Shown piece after piece: positions 1 through 9,851 of a DNA stretch of 64,000 nucleotides (position 1 is the first letter of the stretch; each line of letters starts with the position of its first letter). The stretch spans positions 4,654,172 through 4,718,171 of the forward strand of contig JAPWDM010000001.1 in the NCBI GenBank assembly GCA_035578155.1, in the 5' to 3' direction. The position numbers and the translations under genes are program-made. This stretch comes from Brachynemurus nebulosus. Lineage: Eukaryota; Arthropoda; Insecta; Neuroptera; Myrmeleontidae. The notes beneath the pieces are model-generated. The model was given only the letters and a program-made list of their open reading frames with translations, was not told where the DNA came from and searched no databases.

Positions 1-59
1 GAAGTAAAACTTCTAACGTGACGTCTGTAAAATAAAATAAAAAGTAATCGGTCTACTTT

Positions 60-500
60 TTTGAATATCGTGTGACACTTTCTTAATTACCTAGGTATTA
101 GAGAAATGTTTAAAAGTATTTCGTCAGCTGAGTATTGGTGTGTACCAAGTCCATTTTAAAGAAAAAATTTTCGACTTCCTCAATGCCTGAAACTAACAAA
201 ACAACCATCTAAAAAAAATTTTAAAAAGTGGACTTGGTACAAACCAATGCTCAGCTAACGATTTGTTTAATTTTAAATAGAAATACTGCATCCTGGAATC
301 ATTTCCACCATTAGTTTGAAGAACATTTTGTCGTGTAATATAAAATGTCGTTTTCCGACCATGTTGTCTACCATGTAATTCAGATACGTATCGATAGTTT
401 CTTAAGTATTAGAGAAATGTTTAAGTCATTCTTTAATCTTAAATGGAATTGTTATATCCTGGAATAATTTCCGCCGTTATTTTGAATAACACATAGAAAA
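60..500 (+). repeat. Dispersed repeat R1, two adjacent copies
   Basis: Two copies in direct orientation (about 60-370 and 385-500) share the blocks TTAGAGAAATGTTTAA, CCTGGAAT.ATTTCC and a short AACA-rich end. The block ATGTCGTTTTCCGACCAT is present in the first copy. The same blocks recur at 815-945 and 45460-45724, so this is an interspersed family. The first copy is interrupted by the palindrome at 125-256. No coding capacity or recognised family. Confidence 0.7.
125..256. repeat. Palindromic foldback insertion inside R1
   Basis: Arms of about 32 nt (CAGCTGAGTATTGG at the left, CCAATGCTCAGCT at the right) are near-perfect reverse complements around a 60-nt AT-rich middle. R1 copies at 400-460 and 45520-45570 run straight through the corresponding point, so the hairpin looks like an insertion. 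No clear target duplication is seen, so the mobilising family is unknown. Confidence 0.6.
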
Positions 501-670
501 CTAGAAGCCAACTAATATCAAAAAAGTGTAATTGGCTTGGAGTCATTTGGAGACGTGTCACAGCTTAAGGCATTAGTCAGTCCGTGTCCGTCGTCGAACG
601 CACAGTGCATTGTATGTACATTGTTACCATTGTTAGTTGAACACCTTGAACATCTCTCTCTGGTAATACG

Positions 671-718
671 TGTGTTGCAGTAGTGTGCGTAAATACGCAC
701 ACTACTAAACAACACCAA
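671..718. repeat. Perfect 12-bp hairpin
   Basis: AGTAGTGTGCGT (679-690) and ACGCACACTACT (695-706) are exact reverse complements around a 4-nt loop. Outer GTGTTG/CAACAC matches extend the stem. It sits in 500-815, where I see no gene. Confidence 0.5.
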
Positions 719-814
719 ACTAATACACTGCAAACAGTGTGTATCTACACAAACAGAGTGGGGAGATTTACGTCATAAACTCATTACAAGTGGAACAGAG
801 ACATAGACAATCTA

Positions 815-960
815 GTTTGATCCCTTGGAATAACATTTTGTCGTGTCATATGAAATGTCGTTTTCCGACCATTTTTCTGTTTCTACAAAGTTAGCACCGC
901 TATTTTCTTTTTTTCGAACAGAAAGGTTGCGTTGTATTGTGCTGGATGTGTAGTATCATG
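815..960 (+). repeat. Dispersed repeat R1, third copy
   Basis: It shares GGAATAACATTTTGTCGTGT and ATGTCGTTTTCCGACCAT with the copies at 281-370 and 45600-45650. It continues into a segment (TTTCTTTTTTTCGAACAGAAAG) matching 45680-45715. It ends near a poly-A tract at 967-982. Confidence 0.65.
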
Positions 961-1905
961 GACCGTAAAAAAAAAAAAAAAAACTAAATTCCAAAACATG
1001 TAAATTTTATGCCCAAAAATTTTTCTTAATTTTTGAAACAAAAATAAAAATTATAAATATTTTTGTAATTCATTTTAATTTACACATCTTTCTGCGGACC
1101 GGTGAGATACTTTCGCGGACCAGCGTTCGGGAAACCCTGATTTAAAGGACGTTTTTGTAGATTTTCTATAAAACTAATTTTATAGTACCTACAGTTACAG
1201 AAACCAAACAATTTATACATTAGAACCAAAATTCCTAAATAAAATACATTAGCCAAAAGTTTACGTAGCAACGTTGTTGTTAATTTATTTGATTTATTTA
1301 TAGACGGAGAAATGCATTAAAAATATAATAGATATAAAATTTCATTAGTAAGAAAATCCAAGTAAAAATGAACAATCAATTTAGAAGTAACGTCAAGCAG
1401 CCACCAGGCAGGCCGCGTTCAACAAACACTATATTCCCCCCAATTGCATTAAGGAATACGAACGGCGTAGCGGCCCCTGCCAGTTGATGAAATGACCCCA
1501 CACACATTACTGTTTACTTATACAGCTGAACCTCGTTTTATATGGTTTTTGTTTATGTGTGAAAAGCAAGAGAAAGTAAGAAACCTAAATATTATTAATT
1601 ATAATAATTTACTTGACAACTTAACTCATACGTATCAAGTCCCATAAGAATTCTGTAGTTTTTTTCACTTTTACTATAGAAAAAAAATTAGGACAGATTT
1701 TTACAGCGAAAAAAATGGTACAAAACATTTCATTGGTCATTTCATTGTAGGTAAACATGATAAAAATGAAACAAAAATTCGTATTGATAAAATTTAACCG
1801 ATTTCAGAACCATAGTAACAGTGTATTAAATAATAATATGAATTTTATATTTTTCCTGAATAAATTTGTGTTTTCTACAACTCAGATTTCTGGCCTAAAA
1901 GGAAT
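961..1905. other. Non-coding AT-rich DNA with start of repeat R2
   Basis: No credible ORF. A GC-rich imperfect palindrome occupies 1407-1481 (GGCAGGCCGC against GCGGCCCCTGCC). From 1521 the sequence TACAGCTGAACCTCG begins a repeat (R2) whose blocks reappear at 32230-32440 and 33090-33170. The start resembles pogo/Tigger-type termini, but no matching right end was found. Confidence 0.45.
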
Positions 1906-1984
1906 TTAACTCGAAGAACTGTCGACCCAAAAACGCTTCAGCTTCGCTGTCGCGTTTTTCTTAGTTTATAATTCTTCTCGTTAA
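1906..1984. repeat. Nested hairpin palindrome
   Basis: Outer arms TTAACTCGAAGAA (1906-1918) and TTCTTCTCGTTAA (1972-1984) enclose a second perfect stem AAAAACGC/GCGTTTTT with a CAGC/GCTG tip. It is a compact foldback of about 80 bp with no coding content. Confidence 0.6.
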
Positions 1985-2269
1985 GGCAACAAATTTTCGT
2001 TATACGAACCCAAATTTATTCGGAAAAATACAAACCTCTCGTGTAATACTTGCGGTAATGGTATGATGGTTTTTAAGCATTTAATCAGCATTTACATTGC
2101 ATCAGAATATAAATTATTGCATCATTAAGCTTTTTCACAGCTGATATATTTATCACAATTTTCATATTATACGGAAATGGTGAGATTTTAGGCGTTTTGA
2201 GTTCTATATTTTCTATGAATTTTTTTTATGCGGTTCCGACTCACCACACAGAAAACGTTTCTTTCATAA

Positions 2270-2756
2270 GGGAACGTCCATAAACTACGTAATTCAATTT
2301 TGACCAATTTTAACCCCCTCCCCCTCCGTGTACACTATAGGTAACTTTTTCCTTAAACCTTTCCCCTCCCACATAGTGGCACGTAGCTTTTACTCCAAAA
2401 AATATTCAATTAAAATGGTAGTCTTTTTATTTTACAGAAAATTTAGTTTTACAGAATATTTCATCAAAATACGTGACCCCTGACAGTAAGAATTTTAATG
2501 TAAAGACTGTGTAACCACATGGTTGCATAATTCGCTTGAGAAATTTTTGTCAAATTTCAAAATATCCAAATTATTAAGCACCTTATAAGTAATTCAATAT
2601 TCATGAATTTTCACATTTATATTCACGTTTGTTTAATTTTTCTAAATAAAACTACGTAGCTTGACTCTTACTTCCCCTCCACCATGTAGTCTAGCGTAGC
2701 TTTTTGCATAGCCCCTTTCTCCCGCCATTTAGGCTACGTAGTTTATGGACGCTCCC
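2270..2756. mobile_element. PIF/Harbinger-like MITE with TAA target duplication
   Basis: The left end GGGAACGTCCATAAACTACG and the right end, read in reverse complement as GGGAGCGTCCATAAACTACG, form terminal inverted repeats of about 22 bp. Both sides are flanked by TAA (2267-2269 and 2757-2759), the 3-bp TWA-type target duplication known for PIF/Harbinger. At 487 bp with no ORF, it is non-autonomous. Confidence 0.75.
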
Positions 2757-3230
2757 TAACCTGGAGTGAACTATACTTTTTATAGGCATTTATGAAGTTT
2801 TTGAATATTTTTTTTGTACGATTTTTTTATGCGATCACTATCCACCGCATAGAAGAAGGTTCATCTGTACCACTGTGTGAGTTTTGCTTACTTACTTTAC
2901 TTTACTTACTTGATACTTCGTCCCGATGCCCCGTACTACTACATACACCACTATTATTTCCATTGACTACTGTTGTTAATAAAACAAACCCATTATCTGG
3001 TTGATACTAGTACCCTGTAATAGGTGTATATGCATTCACCACCACGTTGGTATACATACATACATAGCTGTCTGATAGTGTTTGTTGGGGGGTGATGATT
3101 GCAGTGGGGTGGGGGGCAGGTAGAGTGTGGGGAAAGTTTCGCGTTACCCTCGCACAAAATTCAGTGTAATAGTGATAAATAGTTTACATATTACAATATT
3201 ATTACATTACAAAAATCAATAACAATTAAC

Positions 3231-3231
<1 letters not shown>
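2757..3231. other. Repeat R2 fragment and G-run cluster
   Basis: 2784-2870 (TTTATGAAGTTTTTGAATAT and a following AT-rich block) matches 47352-47430, a shared dispersed repeat. 3087-3132 holds four G runs (6, 4, 6 and 4 G) separated by 13, 1 and 12 nt. This is striking in such AT-rich DNA and could form a G-quadruplex. No gene seen. Confidence 0.5.

Positions 3232-3310
<79 letters not shown>
3232..3310. repeat. (AT)n microsatellite
   Basis: About 79 bp of uninterrupted TA dinucleotides abut the 3' terminus of the Helitron. Helitrons insert between A and T, so the tract may be the original target or have grown after insertion. Confidence 0.95.
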
Positions 3311-3312
<2 letters not shown>

Positions 3313-3824
3313 TAGCAGACCCGGCCACGCGTTGCTGTGGCTATGAATTTTGTTATATTACATTGTAGTAAACTATTTAAAAGGAACGGTAGGAGAACAT
3401 CAGTCATGGGGACCACCATGCTTTTTTACATGGATGCCATTTGTAAAAAAATATGGCGACCTTCATGACAGATTTTCTACTACTGTAAACCCTCAATACA
3501 ATGAAATTATTATTTACGAACGAAGACGGAAACGTTGAAGCTGGTATAAAAATCCACTGGATTGGGATTTGAAGGGGAAGGACTTTGAGCACGATTGATT
3601 AAAATTTTCGTACAATTGATATTGAGCAAAAATCAATACAAAGGAATTGATTTTAAAATTTATTATTATTTTCATTCAAATTTGTAACAAATGAGTAAAT
3701 TACAAAGTTATTAGTAAATAACATGTGACACTCAAACTTATGAATGAGGTAGGTAGGGCAGATAGTCTTAAATCTTTAACAATAATATTTATTATTTTGA
3801 ATTATAAATACTTTTAATTTCAAC

Positions 3825-4721
3825 TTAATTTAGCACTAATCGGTGCACAATATTTTTAGTTAACCTGTCTTTAGCTAACACAAATAGATTCGACGGTTTC
3901 CCTACACGTGAACATGCAACATATAGTTGTCCATGAGAAAAACATGGATTTTCTAAATCTAAACCACAAATGGACATTGTTTGGCCTTGAGACTTATTTA
4001 TAGACATGGCAAAAGCTAAACGAATTGGAAACTGTAGCCTTTTGAAGGGTATGGTAGAATCTGACGGTATCATTGGAATACGTGGCAACAGGACCACTTT
4101 TCCTTTAAACTTTCCAGTTAAAATGGTTGCTTCAAGAATATTTCCGGTAATCTTTTTGATGACCAAACGCGTACCGTTGCATAATTGAGGTGGATTCAAA
4201 TTACGTAGGAGAATAATAGGGGAACCAATCTTTAATCGAAGATTATGTGGTGGCATTCCTGGTATATCCAGTGAATTTAAAAATTCAACTGGAAAATTTA
4301 CACTTTCATTTTCATCAACAACAGTATCGATTGATTTAAAAGACATCAGATCGCCTGGTAACAACTGTTGTATCTGGAAGTTAATTTCGTCAACATCAAC
4401 ATTTTTAGCTGCCAAAATCGCCCGATGACTGAGCCAGTCATGATTCAAGTAATTATTCTGTATATCCGGAAAAATACTCTGGATCAATTCATTTTTTTCC
4501 TGAAGAACAGTGCAGAAATTGTCTGGCAGTTGAATGCATTGTGTATTTGGTTGCAGTTCTATTTTACCGTTCCCAATATCTAGTAATTGTTCGGAGAATA
4601 TTTGTGCTGATGGATCATTTTGCAATCGTACGCGCATGTTTATGGTCAATCGAAGAGTTTCAACACTTCGCCATAAAAATGATTGTTTCAAACATGCATT
4701 AATGGATATTTTAATTAACTT
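3825..4721 (-). pseudogene. Helitron RepHel: C-terminal PIF1-like helicase fragment
   Basis: The open frame runs from just after a stop at 4722-4724 to a stop at 3825. The first ATG-like position is not a true start: a TTG at 4689 lies inside a continuous SINACLKQSFLWRSV segment. About 298 codons remain. Counting from 4691, visible PIF1/Helitron features are LTINMRV (residues 15-21), LKIGSPIILLRNLNPPQLCN (153-172), motif V-like FAMSINKSQGQT (227-238) and motif VI-like HGQLYVACSRVG (253-264) with the conserved arginine. In an intact Helitron this helicase unwinds DNA for rolling-circle transposition. The N-terminal zinc finger, HUH Rep domain and Walker A/B motifs are missing, so this is a truncated relic in a clean frame. 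Confidence 0.92.
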
Positions 4722-4807
4722 TTATAACCATGTGATAATACTTACATGTATATATTTCAATTGAATAGTTTTGAACAATGAGGAACAAATAATTAAAAAG
4801 CAGGAAT

Positions 4808-4992
4808 AATTTCACTGTATTATCTTCACTATATTATAAATTTAATTTACACTTTAGTCTAAGTAACACGTAGCCGGCTATGCTAATACCAAAAATTGGA
4901 AAAGTAAAAACAATTGAATTTCACTGTATTTCGTTTACTACAAAATAAATTTAACCTATACTTTAGCCCCAACAACACGTAGTGGTTATGCT
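4808..4992. repeat. Diverged tandem duplication inside the Helitron
   Basis: Two units (4808-4890 and 4918-4992, period about 110 bp) share TTTCACTGTATT, a TTTA.T..ACTTTAG block, ACACGTAG and GGCTATGCTA-like ends. They lie in the Helitron's non-coding 5' half, upstream of the helicase fragment. Just beyond, GCGCCATCTATTAA and TCGCCATCTGTTAA (5040-5095) form another short repeated pair. Confidence 0.55.
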
Positions 4993-5304
4993 ATTAAATT
5001 GTAGCTTATATGATACGTTTGTAGGTTAAACATAGCAGCGCCATCTATTAATTGCTTACTCAATCCAGTCAGCAGATGTCGCCATCTGTTAAAATCATTT
5101 GAAGCTAACAGATAATTGTAAATGTCAAATAATAGACAAATAATTTGCAATAAAATAATATTGCGACTATACTTTAAGATGTAAGCTATCCTATCTTTTA
5201 AGTTGGATCAAACCGAACACGGTGTGCAAATTTGATTCAAATCGGTTAAGTAGTTTAGGAGTCCATCGCGGACAAACAACGTGACACGTAATTTATATAT
5301 ATTA

Positions 5305-5307
<3 letters not shown>

Positions 5308-5380
<73 letters not shown>
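5308..5380. repeat. (AT)n(GT)n microsatellite
   Basis: About 55 bp of AT repeats followed by TG repeats lie immediately outside the Helitron 5' terminus. 5381-5709 beyond it holds nothing I can identify. Confidence 0.95.
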
Positions 5381-5709
5381 ATGCACATCTAGGTGCATCA
5401 TGTATGCATGTATATGTGTTTTATTTATTGGATATGTAGCGTTTGAAAATTTGAAAATTTGTTTCCAACATAATTCATAGAATTCCACGTAAACTAATAT
5501 TAATCACTGAATATTATTATTAGAAATTCAATGAATTTTTTTTTAAAAACAATTAACATTAGCTTTTTGCTTTCTCGTGCAAACAGGCTATTATAACGAA
5601 GCTATAGGAATTTTAGTTTATATTGTTTTGAAACCTAAGAGATCCGGGGAAGCAAAAATCTGGATCGAAATGTTCCGAACTCGGAGTTTTTATATGAAGT
5701 TTGTATATA

Positions 5710-6285
5710 CACACACCGGCATAATAATAATAGCGGAACATAAAAAATATATAAAAACCTATTTATTAAACAAAGTTGGCGGCTTTTTTTCATTTTTACT
5801 TAAAATAATATTGGAGTAACGAATCAATTAACTTTCCATAGAATTGTTTTTATTTATTATTGATCATATTAAGAGGCCTGTCACTTTCGAATTCAAATGC
5901 TGTTTCTTCTCAATATGGTCGAGCTTCAAACTGCCGTAATGGAAGACTGTCCCAGGAAACTATAGATAACATCATGCTGAGTATAGAGAAACGAATGGAA
6001 GCTTTGATAAGAGCACGGGAGGAACCAGGCGGCATTAAAACGCTGTGTTTCATTTTCTATTTGTTAAATAATCTTTAACTTAAATTATTCTTAGACGACA
6101 TAAGATTCTAAAAATTTGCCATTTTATATGATTACTTGTTTTGCTACCGAAAATAAAGGTATATCGACTTGTGAATATGTAATTTTAAGTGAATAATTAA
6201 ATAAGATTAATATTTTCTTGAAATTAAATGGTTTGTTTGATTTTTACAGATATTTTGTATGTTCCGTTAATTCTGCTGGTATGTG
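5710..6285 (+). mobile_element. Tc1-like transposon derivative, copy A
   Basis: The ends CACACACCGGCATAAT and ATTCTGCTGGTATGTG are inverted repeats, with AGCGGAACATA/TATGTTCCG just inside. They are flanked by TA on both sides (5708-5709, 6286-6287), the Tc1/mariner target duplication. A second copy at 36757-37759 is very similar apart from a nested insertion. The 576-bp element carries only the end of a transposase frame, so it is an internally deleted, non-autonomous copy. Copy A supplies the uninterrupted sequence at the point where the hAT element entered copy B. Confidence 0.85.
5941..6039 (+). pseudogene. Tc1-like transposase, C-terminal remnant
   Basis: The frame reads GRLSQETIDNIMLSI and then KRMEALIRARE followed by GGIK. 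Tc1 transposases end in a segment of the type (P)QETID..L..S.P.R..A.I.A.GG.TKY, which this follows closely. The DDE catalytic core and DNA-binding domain are absent. The reading frame then runs on into non-homologous sequence. Copy B keeps the matching LPQETIDNI.LSI, which is then broken by a stop. Confidence 0.65.
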
Positions 6286-7012
6286 TATTATTATATACGT
6301 CTGTTCACGTCTGACCTTGAATATTTCCAGATCTACTAGGGTTTGAAAAATTAAACCAGTCTCAAAATAATTCTACTTGTGGCGCATTAAAAGGGGCAAA
6401 ATTTTGAAACATTTTGTTCAGTGGTTTTGGAGTCATTGCTATTTTTAACTGTTTGGAAAAATCAAAAAAATTCTCCCGATTTTGCTTATAAAAATTGGCG
6501 AAACGTAGACGAAAAATATAATTTTTTTTTAATCTGTCAGGTATCTTAAAAGGTTTTAATATTTTCATGTTATCTTACTTATCATAACTGAAAAATTCTA
6601 AAAATTTTACAGTTAGGTAGGAGTTGTAGCATATTTCCAATCAGGAATTAATTTTTTTTTAAACGTATCACAACTTGTCTTAAAAATACTCCCATCCACC
6701 TCTAAAAACCTAAATTAAAGTTTGATGTTTTGTAATCACTAAACAGAATTGTCTTTTCTGTGATTTTTTAAATATTCGTATTTACATTTACATATCTATA
6801 GTTAGCAAAGTGTGAATATTGTTATCATGGACTCTTATTAAAAAATTAAACAAAAATTTAAATTAAATAGGAATATAATGCTTATAGTAAAAAAAATTCA
6901 GTATAATAGTTATTGTAATTTTGCTAATACTTACTTGGAATGACTGTTCAAGTACGACAATAACTAGTAGTATTATCTTCAGTGTTAGGTTAATTATCTA
7001 TACTTATTAATG
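6286..7012. other. No feature seen
   Basis: AT-rich, with homopolymer runs. The only sizeable frame (minus strand, 6362-6568) is low-complexity and matches nothing I recognise. Confidence 0.5.
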
Positions 7013-7014
7013 TA

Positions 7015-7345
7015 CACTGAGAAAAAATTACAGTAAAAATTACGGAGCTGCCTCCGGTAAACCAGGCTCAAGTGACCAGTCGGTAGAAAATTATCAAGCA
7101 AAAATATAAAAAATCCTTTTCAAACATTATTTTTTACGATTCATTTGAAAATTTTTCCTGTACAGTTTAAGAATTTTTCCTATACAGCTCCGTAAAATTC
7201 GATGGGCTAGTAAAATTTCAAGTGGATACCAGGAAAATTTATTTAATTTTTGTAAAATTATACTAGACATAGAAGAATTTTTACGCAGCCACAGTGTAAT
7301 TTTTACTAAGCTAGACGGTAGACGCTATTTGTTATCTCTATTTTC
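7015..7345 (-). mobile_element. Truncated, inverted copy of the CACTGAGAAAAA TIR element
   Basis: From CACTGAGAAAAAATTACAG onward this is the reverse complement of the right part of the element at 46383-47349. Shared blocks include GGAGCTGCCTCCGGTAAACC, GGGCTAGTAAAATTTCAAGT and the AGGAAAAATT repeats. A TA precedes the end (7013-7014). Homology fades after about 7345 and no second terminus is visible, so it is 3'-truncated or too decayed to follow. Confidence 0.75.
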
Positions 7346-8731
7346 TCCTTGAAACCTGTCTTTCAGCATCTCTCTCACACAAGCATCACACACAACTGAC
7401 GATAGACAGACACCTCACACCGCACCGAGGTCATTTTGAATACCTAACTCACCAATAACCCGACCGTTACCGCAGTTCAGTAGCAGTCGAGCCATGGTAG
7501 TGAGTGGATGTGTACCAGGAGTGTTATCATTTTTTTCTGTTTTTTTCTTTTTTTTTTTATTGTGCGTTAAATTATTTTATACACAGTTGAACTGAATGCA
7601 GAATGGTACTCGCTGCAATTAATATGTAATTTAACGCCTTAAAATTTTTAGTCACTAATAACATCATCTCAAAAAGTCATTCCAAATATTTATTGGTTTA
7701 TATGTAAAATAACCTACGTATCCCTGTTACTTCCTATTTGCTACTTATCGTTTCGGTATGAACAGCTCTTAAGAAACAAAAATATTTCTTTAAGGTAACT
7801 GTACCGATTACAGAATGTATAATTTTTCTAGTAAAACCAGAAAAAAGTTCACATGATACCGTTTGTTTCTGTTATAAGTATATATGCATACATAATATGT
7901 GCATACCTCTGTATATAAAATACGTCTCTGAGGTATCTATCACGTATAAATAAATGCATACACTAATAATAAATAGGAAATACAAAAATAATTTAACCTC
8001 AACCAGTTAAATATATAATTTATTAAATGTTTGGTGAACATAATGTATATGCCCAACATATATTAAAATATATTAGTTTATTTATATACATATATATAAT
8101 TCCTGCAATACGTTATTTAATTCCATCATACATATGTACAACATATACGTGTACATATATAGCTGGTTGGCTAACTCGTTCTAGCCTTCTGGCTTCTGGT
8201 TAGCCAGTAGGTACCAGTACTATATTGGTAAAACTATGTGTATCTGCATTGCGAATATAATTCTCTACATATGATGAAATATGATTCGCTAATAAAACAA
8301 CTAGCCAAACACTACACTGAACATTGGACATTACACTTCAATTATATCTAAATACGTAAATATTAATTACATATGTGAGTATGTACACACATACAGACAA
8401 ACACATACATACATACATATGTGGAGCTGGTGTAGCCAAAATATTAACCATCAGCACACGTTAGTATCACCGGAATGTGTATACTATAAACACGTTAGTA
8501 TATTACTAAAATTGTACTACCTATTATAATATTTAGGCCCATCATATTAATATAAGATATTTACATAATATGAATTTACATATTATATTGATTAATGGGT
8601 GAAGAGGCGTAATCAGTAACGGACAGACTTGTGTCTGGAAATGAATATTTTTCAATAAGAAACTTTCAAACAATTTTGCTAGAATGGTATTTAAAAAGTA
8701 GAACCTTAAGACGCGAGTTTGTACAACGATA
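7346..8731. other. AT-rich non-coding DNA
   Basis: 7346-7500 is relatively CA- and GC-rich, containing TCAGTAGCAGTCGAGCCATG followed by a possible splice donor. It could be a transcribed host segment, but nothing proves it. 7860-8160 and 8370-8420 are ACAT/TATG-rich low-complexity DNA. No credible ORF. Confidence 0.4.
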
Positions 8732-8806
8732 CAGTAAAATCCCTCATAAGTTATACTGCTGAGACCGGTAAACTTCTCATAAGTTATAATATTCTCCTAT
8801 TCTCCC

Positions 8807-9674
8807 CAAGGACGTATTTATCCTAAGTGCCGCCTGAGGTACTGTGAAAAATGCCGCCCCTGCTTTTTCGTAAAAGAAAAATTAAAAAAAAAAATTCTTA
8901 AGAACTTTCTCACTTTTTTCTCTTTTCCTATCAAAAGTGACGAACAAAAAAAAAAAAACTTTTTAATACTAAAAATTATAAATAAATTGTTACCTCTATT
9001 TTCGCCAAAAAATTTAAACTTGTAATTTCATTATCTGACTTTATTTGGCGATAAACCTCAATATTAAGACCAGCAAAAAACCAAACAGAATTTTCATCTA
9101 ACTAATTTGAATCACCTGTTCAAATTAGTTAGGTGATTCATAAGACGATTTGTGGCTTTTACAGATGTCTTTTTCTAAAATTGATTTTTCGTTTCTTCTT
9201 TTACTTTTTCTGTTCTTTATTGCAAGTTTGGTCTTCAGATGTTTTTTTGTTGTTTCACATTTCCGTTTTCGTATATCATTTTTAGTGATGTACATATTTC
9301 CTTTTTTGCAACCAACGAGTTGCTATATTTGCCATTGTTTGATTTGTTTGGTTTTGATCCAAACTAAAAGGTTTTTAGTTTCTTTTGTTTATGAAAAAAT
9401 TTTTTTAATTTTTTCATTTTTTATTTTTATTTTATTGATTTTTATATTCTTCGTGTTTTGGTGATAATGGTGTTTTGAGACACCGAAACCGGTCGACATG
9501 TTGAAGATTGGTTAAATAATTCTGTTTGGTTTTTTGCTGGTCTTAATATTGAGGTTTATCACCAAATAAAGTCAAATAATGAAATTACAAGTCTAAAAAT
9601 CATATTTTTCCCCCAAAATTTGACGCTATTGGCGCGCGCCTGGTCCGCCTTATAGGAATGGAAATACACCGCTG
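8807..9674. mobile_element. hAT-like element nested in the pogo-like MITE
   Basis: The ends CAAGGACGTATTTATCCTAAG and (reverse complement) CAGCGGTGTATTTCCATTCC are similar. The flanking 8-mers ATTCTCCC (8799-8806) and ATTCCCCC (9675-9682) agree at 7 of 8 bases, the 8-bp duplication expected for hAT. The left end also resembles the hAT MITE at 21641. It carries a foldback element inside and no transposase. Confidence 0.65.
9018..9592. mobile_element. Foldback element with 75-bp arms, innermost of a triple nest
   Basis: 9018-9092 and 9518-9592 are inverted repeats differing at about two positions over 75 bp (ACTTGTAATTTCATTATCTG against its complement). The middle has a second hairpin (AACTAATTTGAA / TTCAAATTAGTT at 9100-9135) and a T-rich stretch. 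The hydrophobic frame at 9150-9464 comes from T-richness and is not treated as a gene. Confidence 0.75.
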
Positions 9675-9851
9675 ATTCCCCCACCTAAAATGTTTTATTG
9701 TATTTCAACAAACCGCGCATTGCCAGGCATTTACCAATACAGAACTGCGCATGCGCTTGCAACTGTAGTAGGAGCAGCAAAAGAGTAGAAAATATAACGA
9801 GGTTCAAAATCTAATTTGCGATAAATTTATAACTTGTGCGGGGTTCTACTG

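Larger units (their letters stand above)
3312..5307 (-). mobile_element. Helitron, decayed and non-autonomous
   Basis: Read on the minus strand, the element starts TCTTAATATATATAAATTAC at 5307. It ends ...GGGTCTGCTAG at 3312, preceded by a GCCAC/GTGGC hairpin. The 5' TC, the subterminal 3' hairpin, the CTAG end and insertion between A (5') and T (3') are all Helitron hallmarks. The 5' subterminal region (GTCCGCGATGGACTCC, then an AACCGATT block) is of the kind seen in insect Helitrons. Its 1996 bp contain the C-terminal helicase portion only; no Rep (HUH nuclease) domain or Walker A region is present. Both ends abut (AT)n tracts. Confidence 0.88.
8732..9851. mobile_element. pogo-like TIR element, split by a nested hAT element
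   Basis: The left end CAGTAAAATCCCTCATAAG and the right end (reverse complement CAGTAGAACCCCGCACAAG), both followed by TTATA, are inverted repeats. TA flanks both (8730-8731, 9852-9853). The CAGT start, TA target and this terminal sequence style suit the pogo/Tigger group. Removing the nested element and one duplicate leaves about 244 bp, a typical MITE with no coding capacity. Confidence 0.65.

Noticed and set aside
5255..5488. 77-codon minus-strand frame across the (AT)n tract
   Set aside because: It is composed mainly of YIYIYI from the microsatellite and overlaps the Helitron terminus.
9150..9464. 104-codon Phe/Leu-rich frame resembling a membrane protein
   Set aside because: It lies in the T-rich middle of a foldback element; composition alone explains the hydrophobicity.
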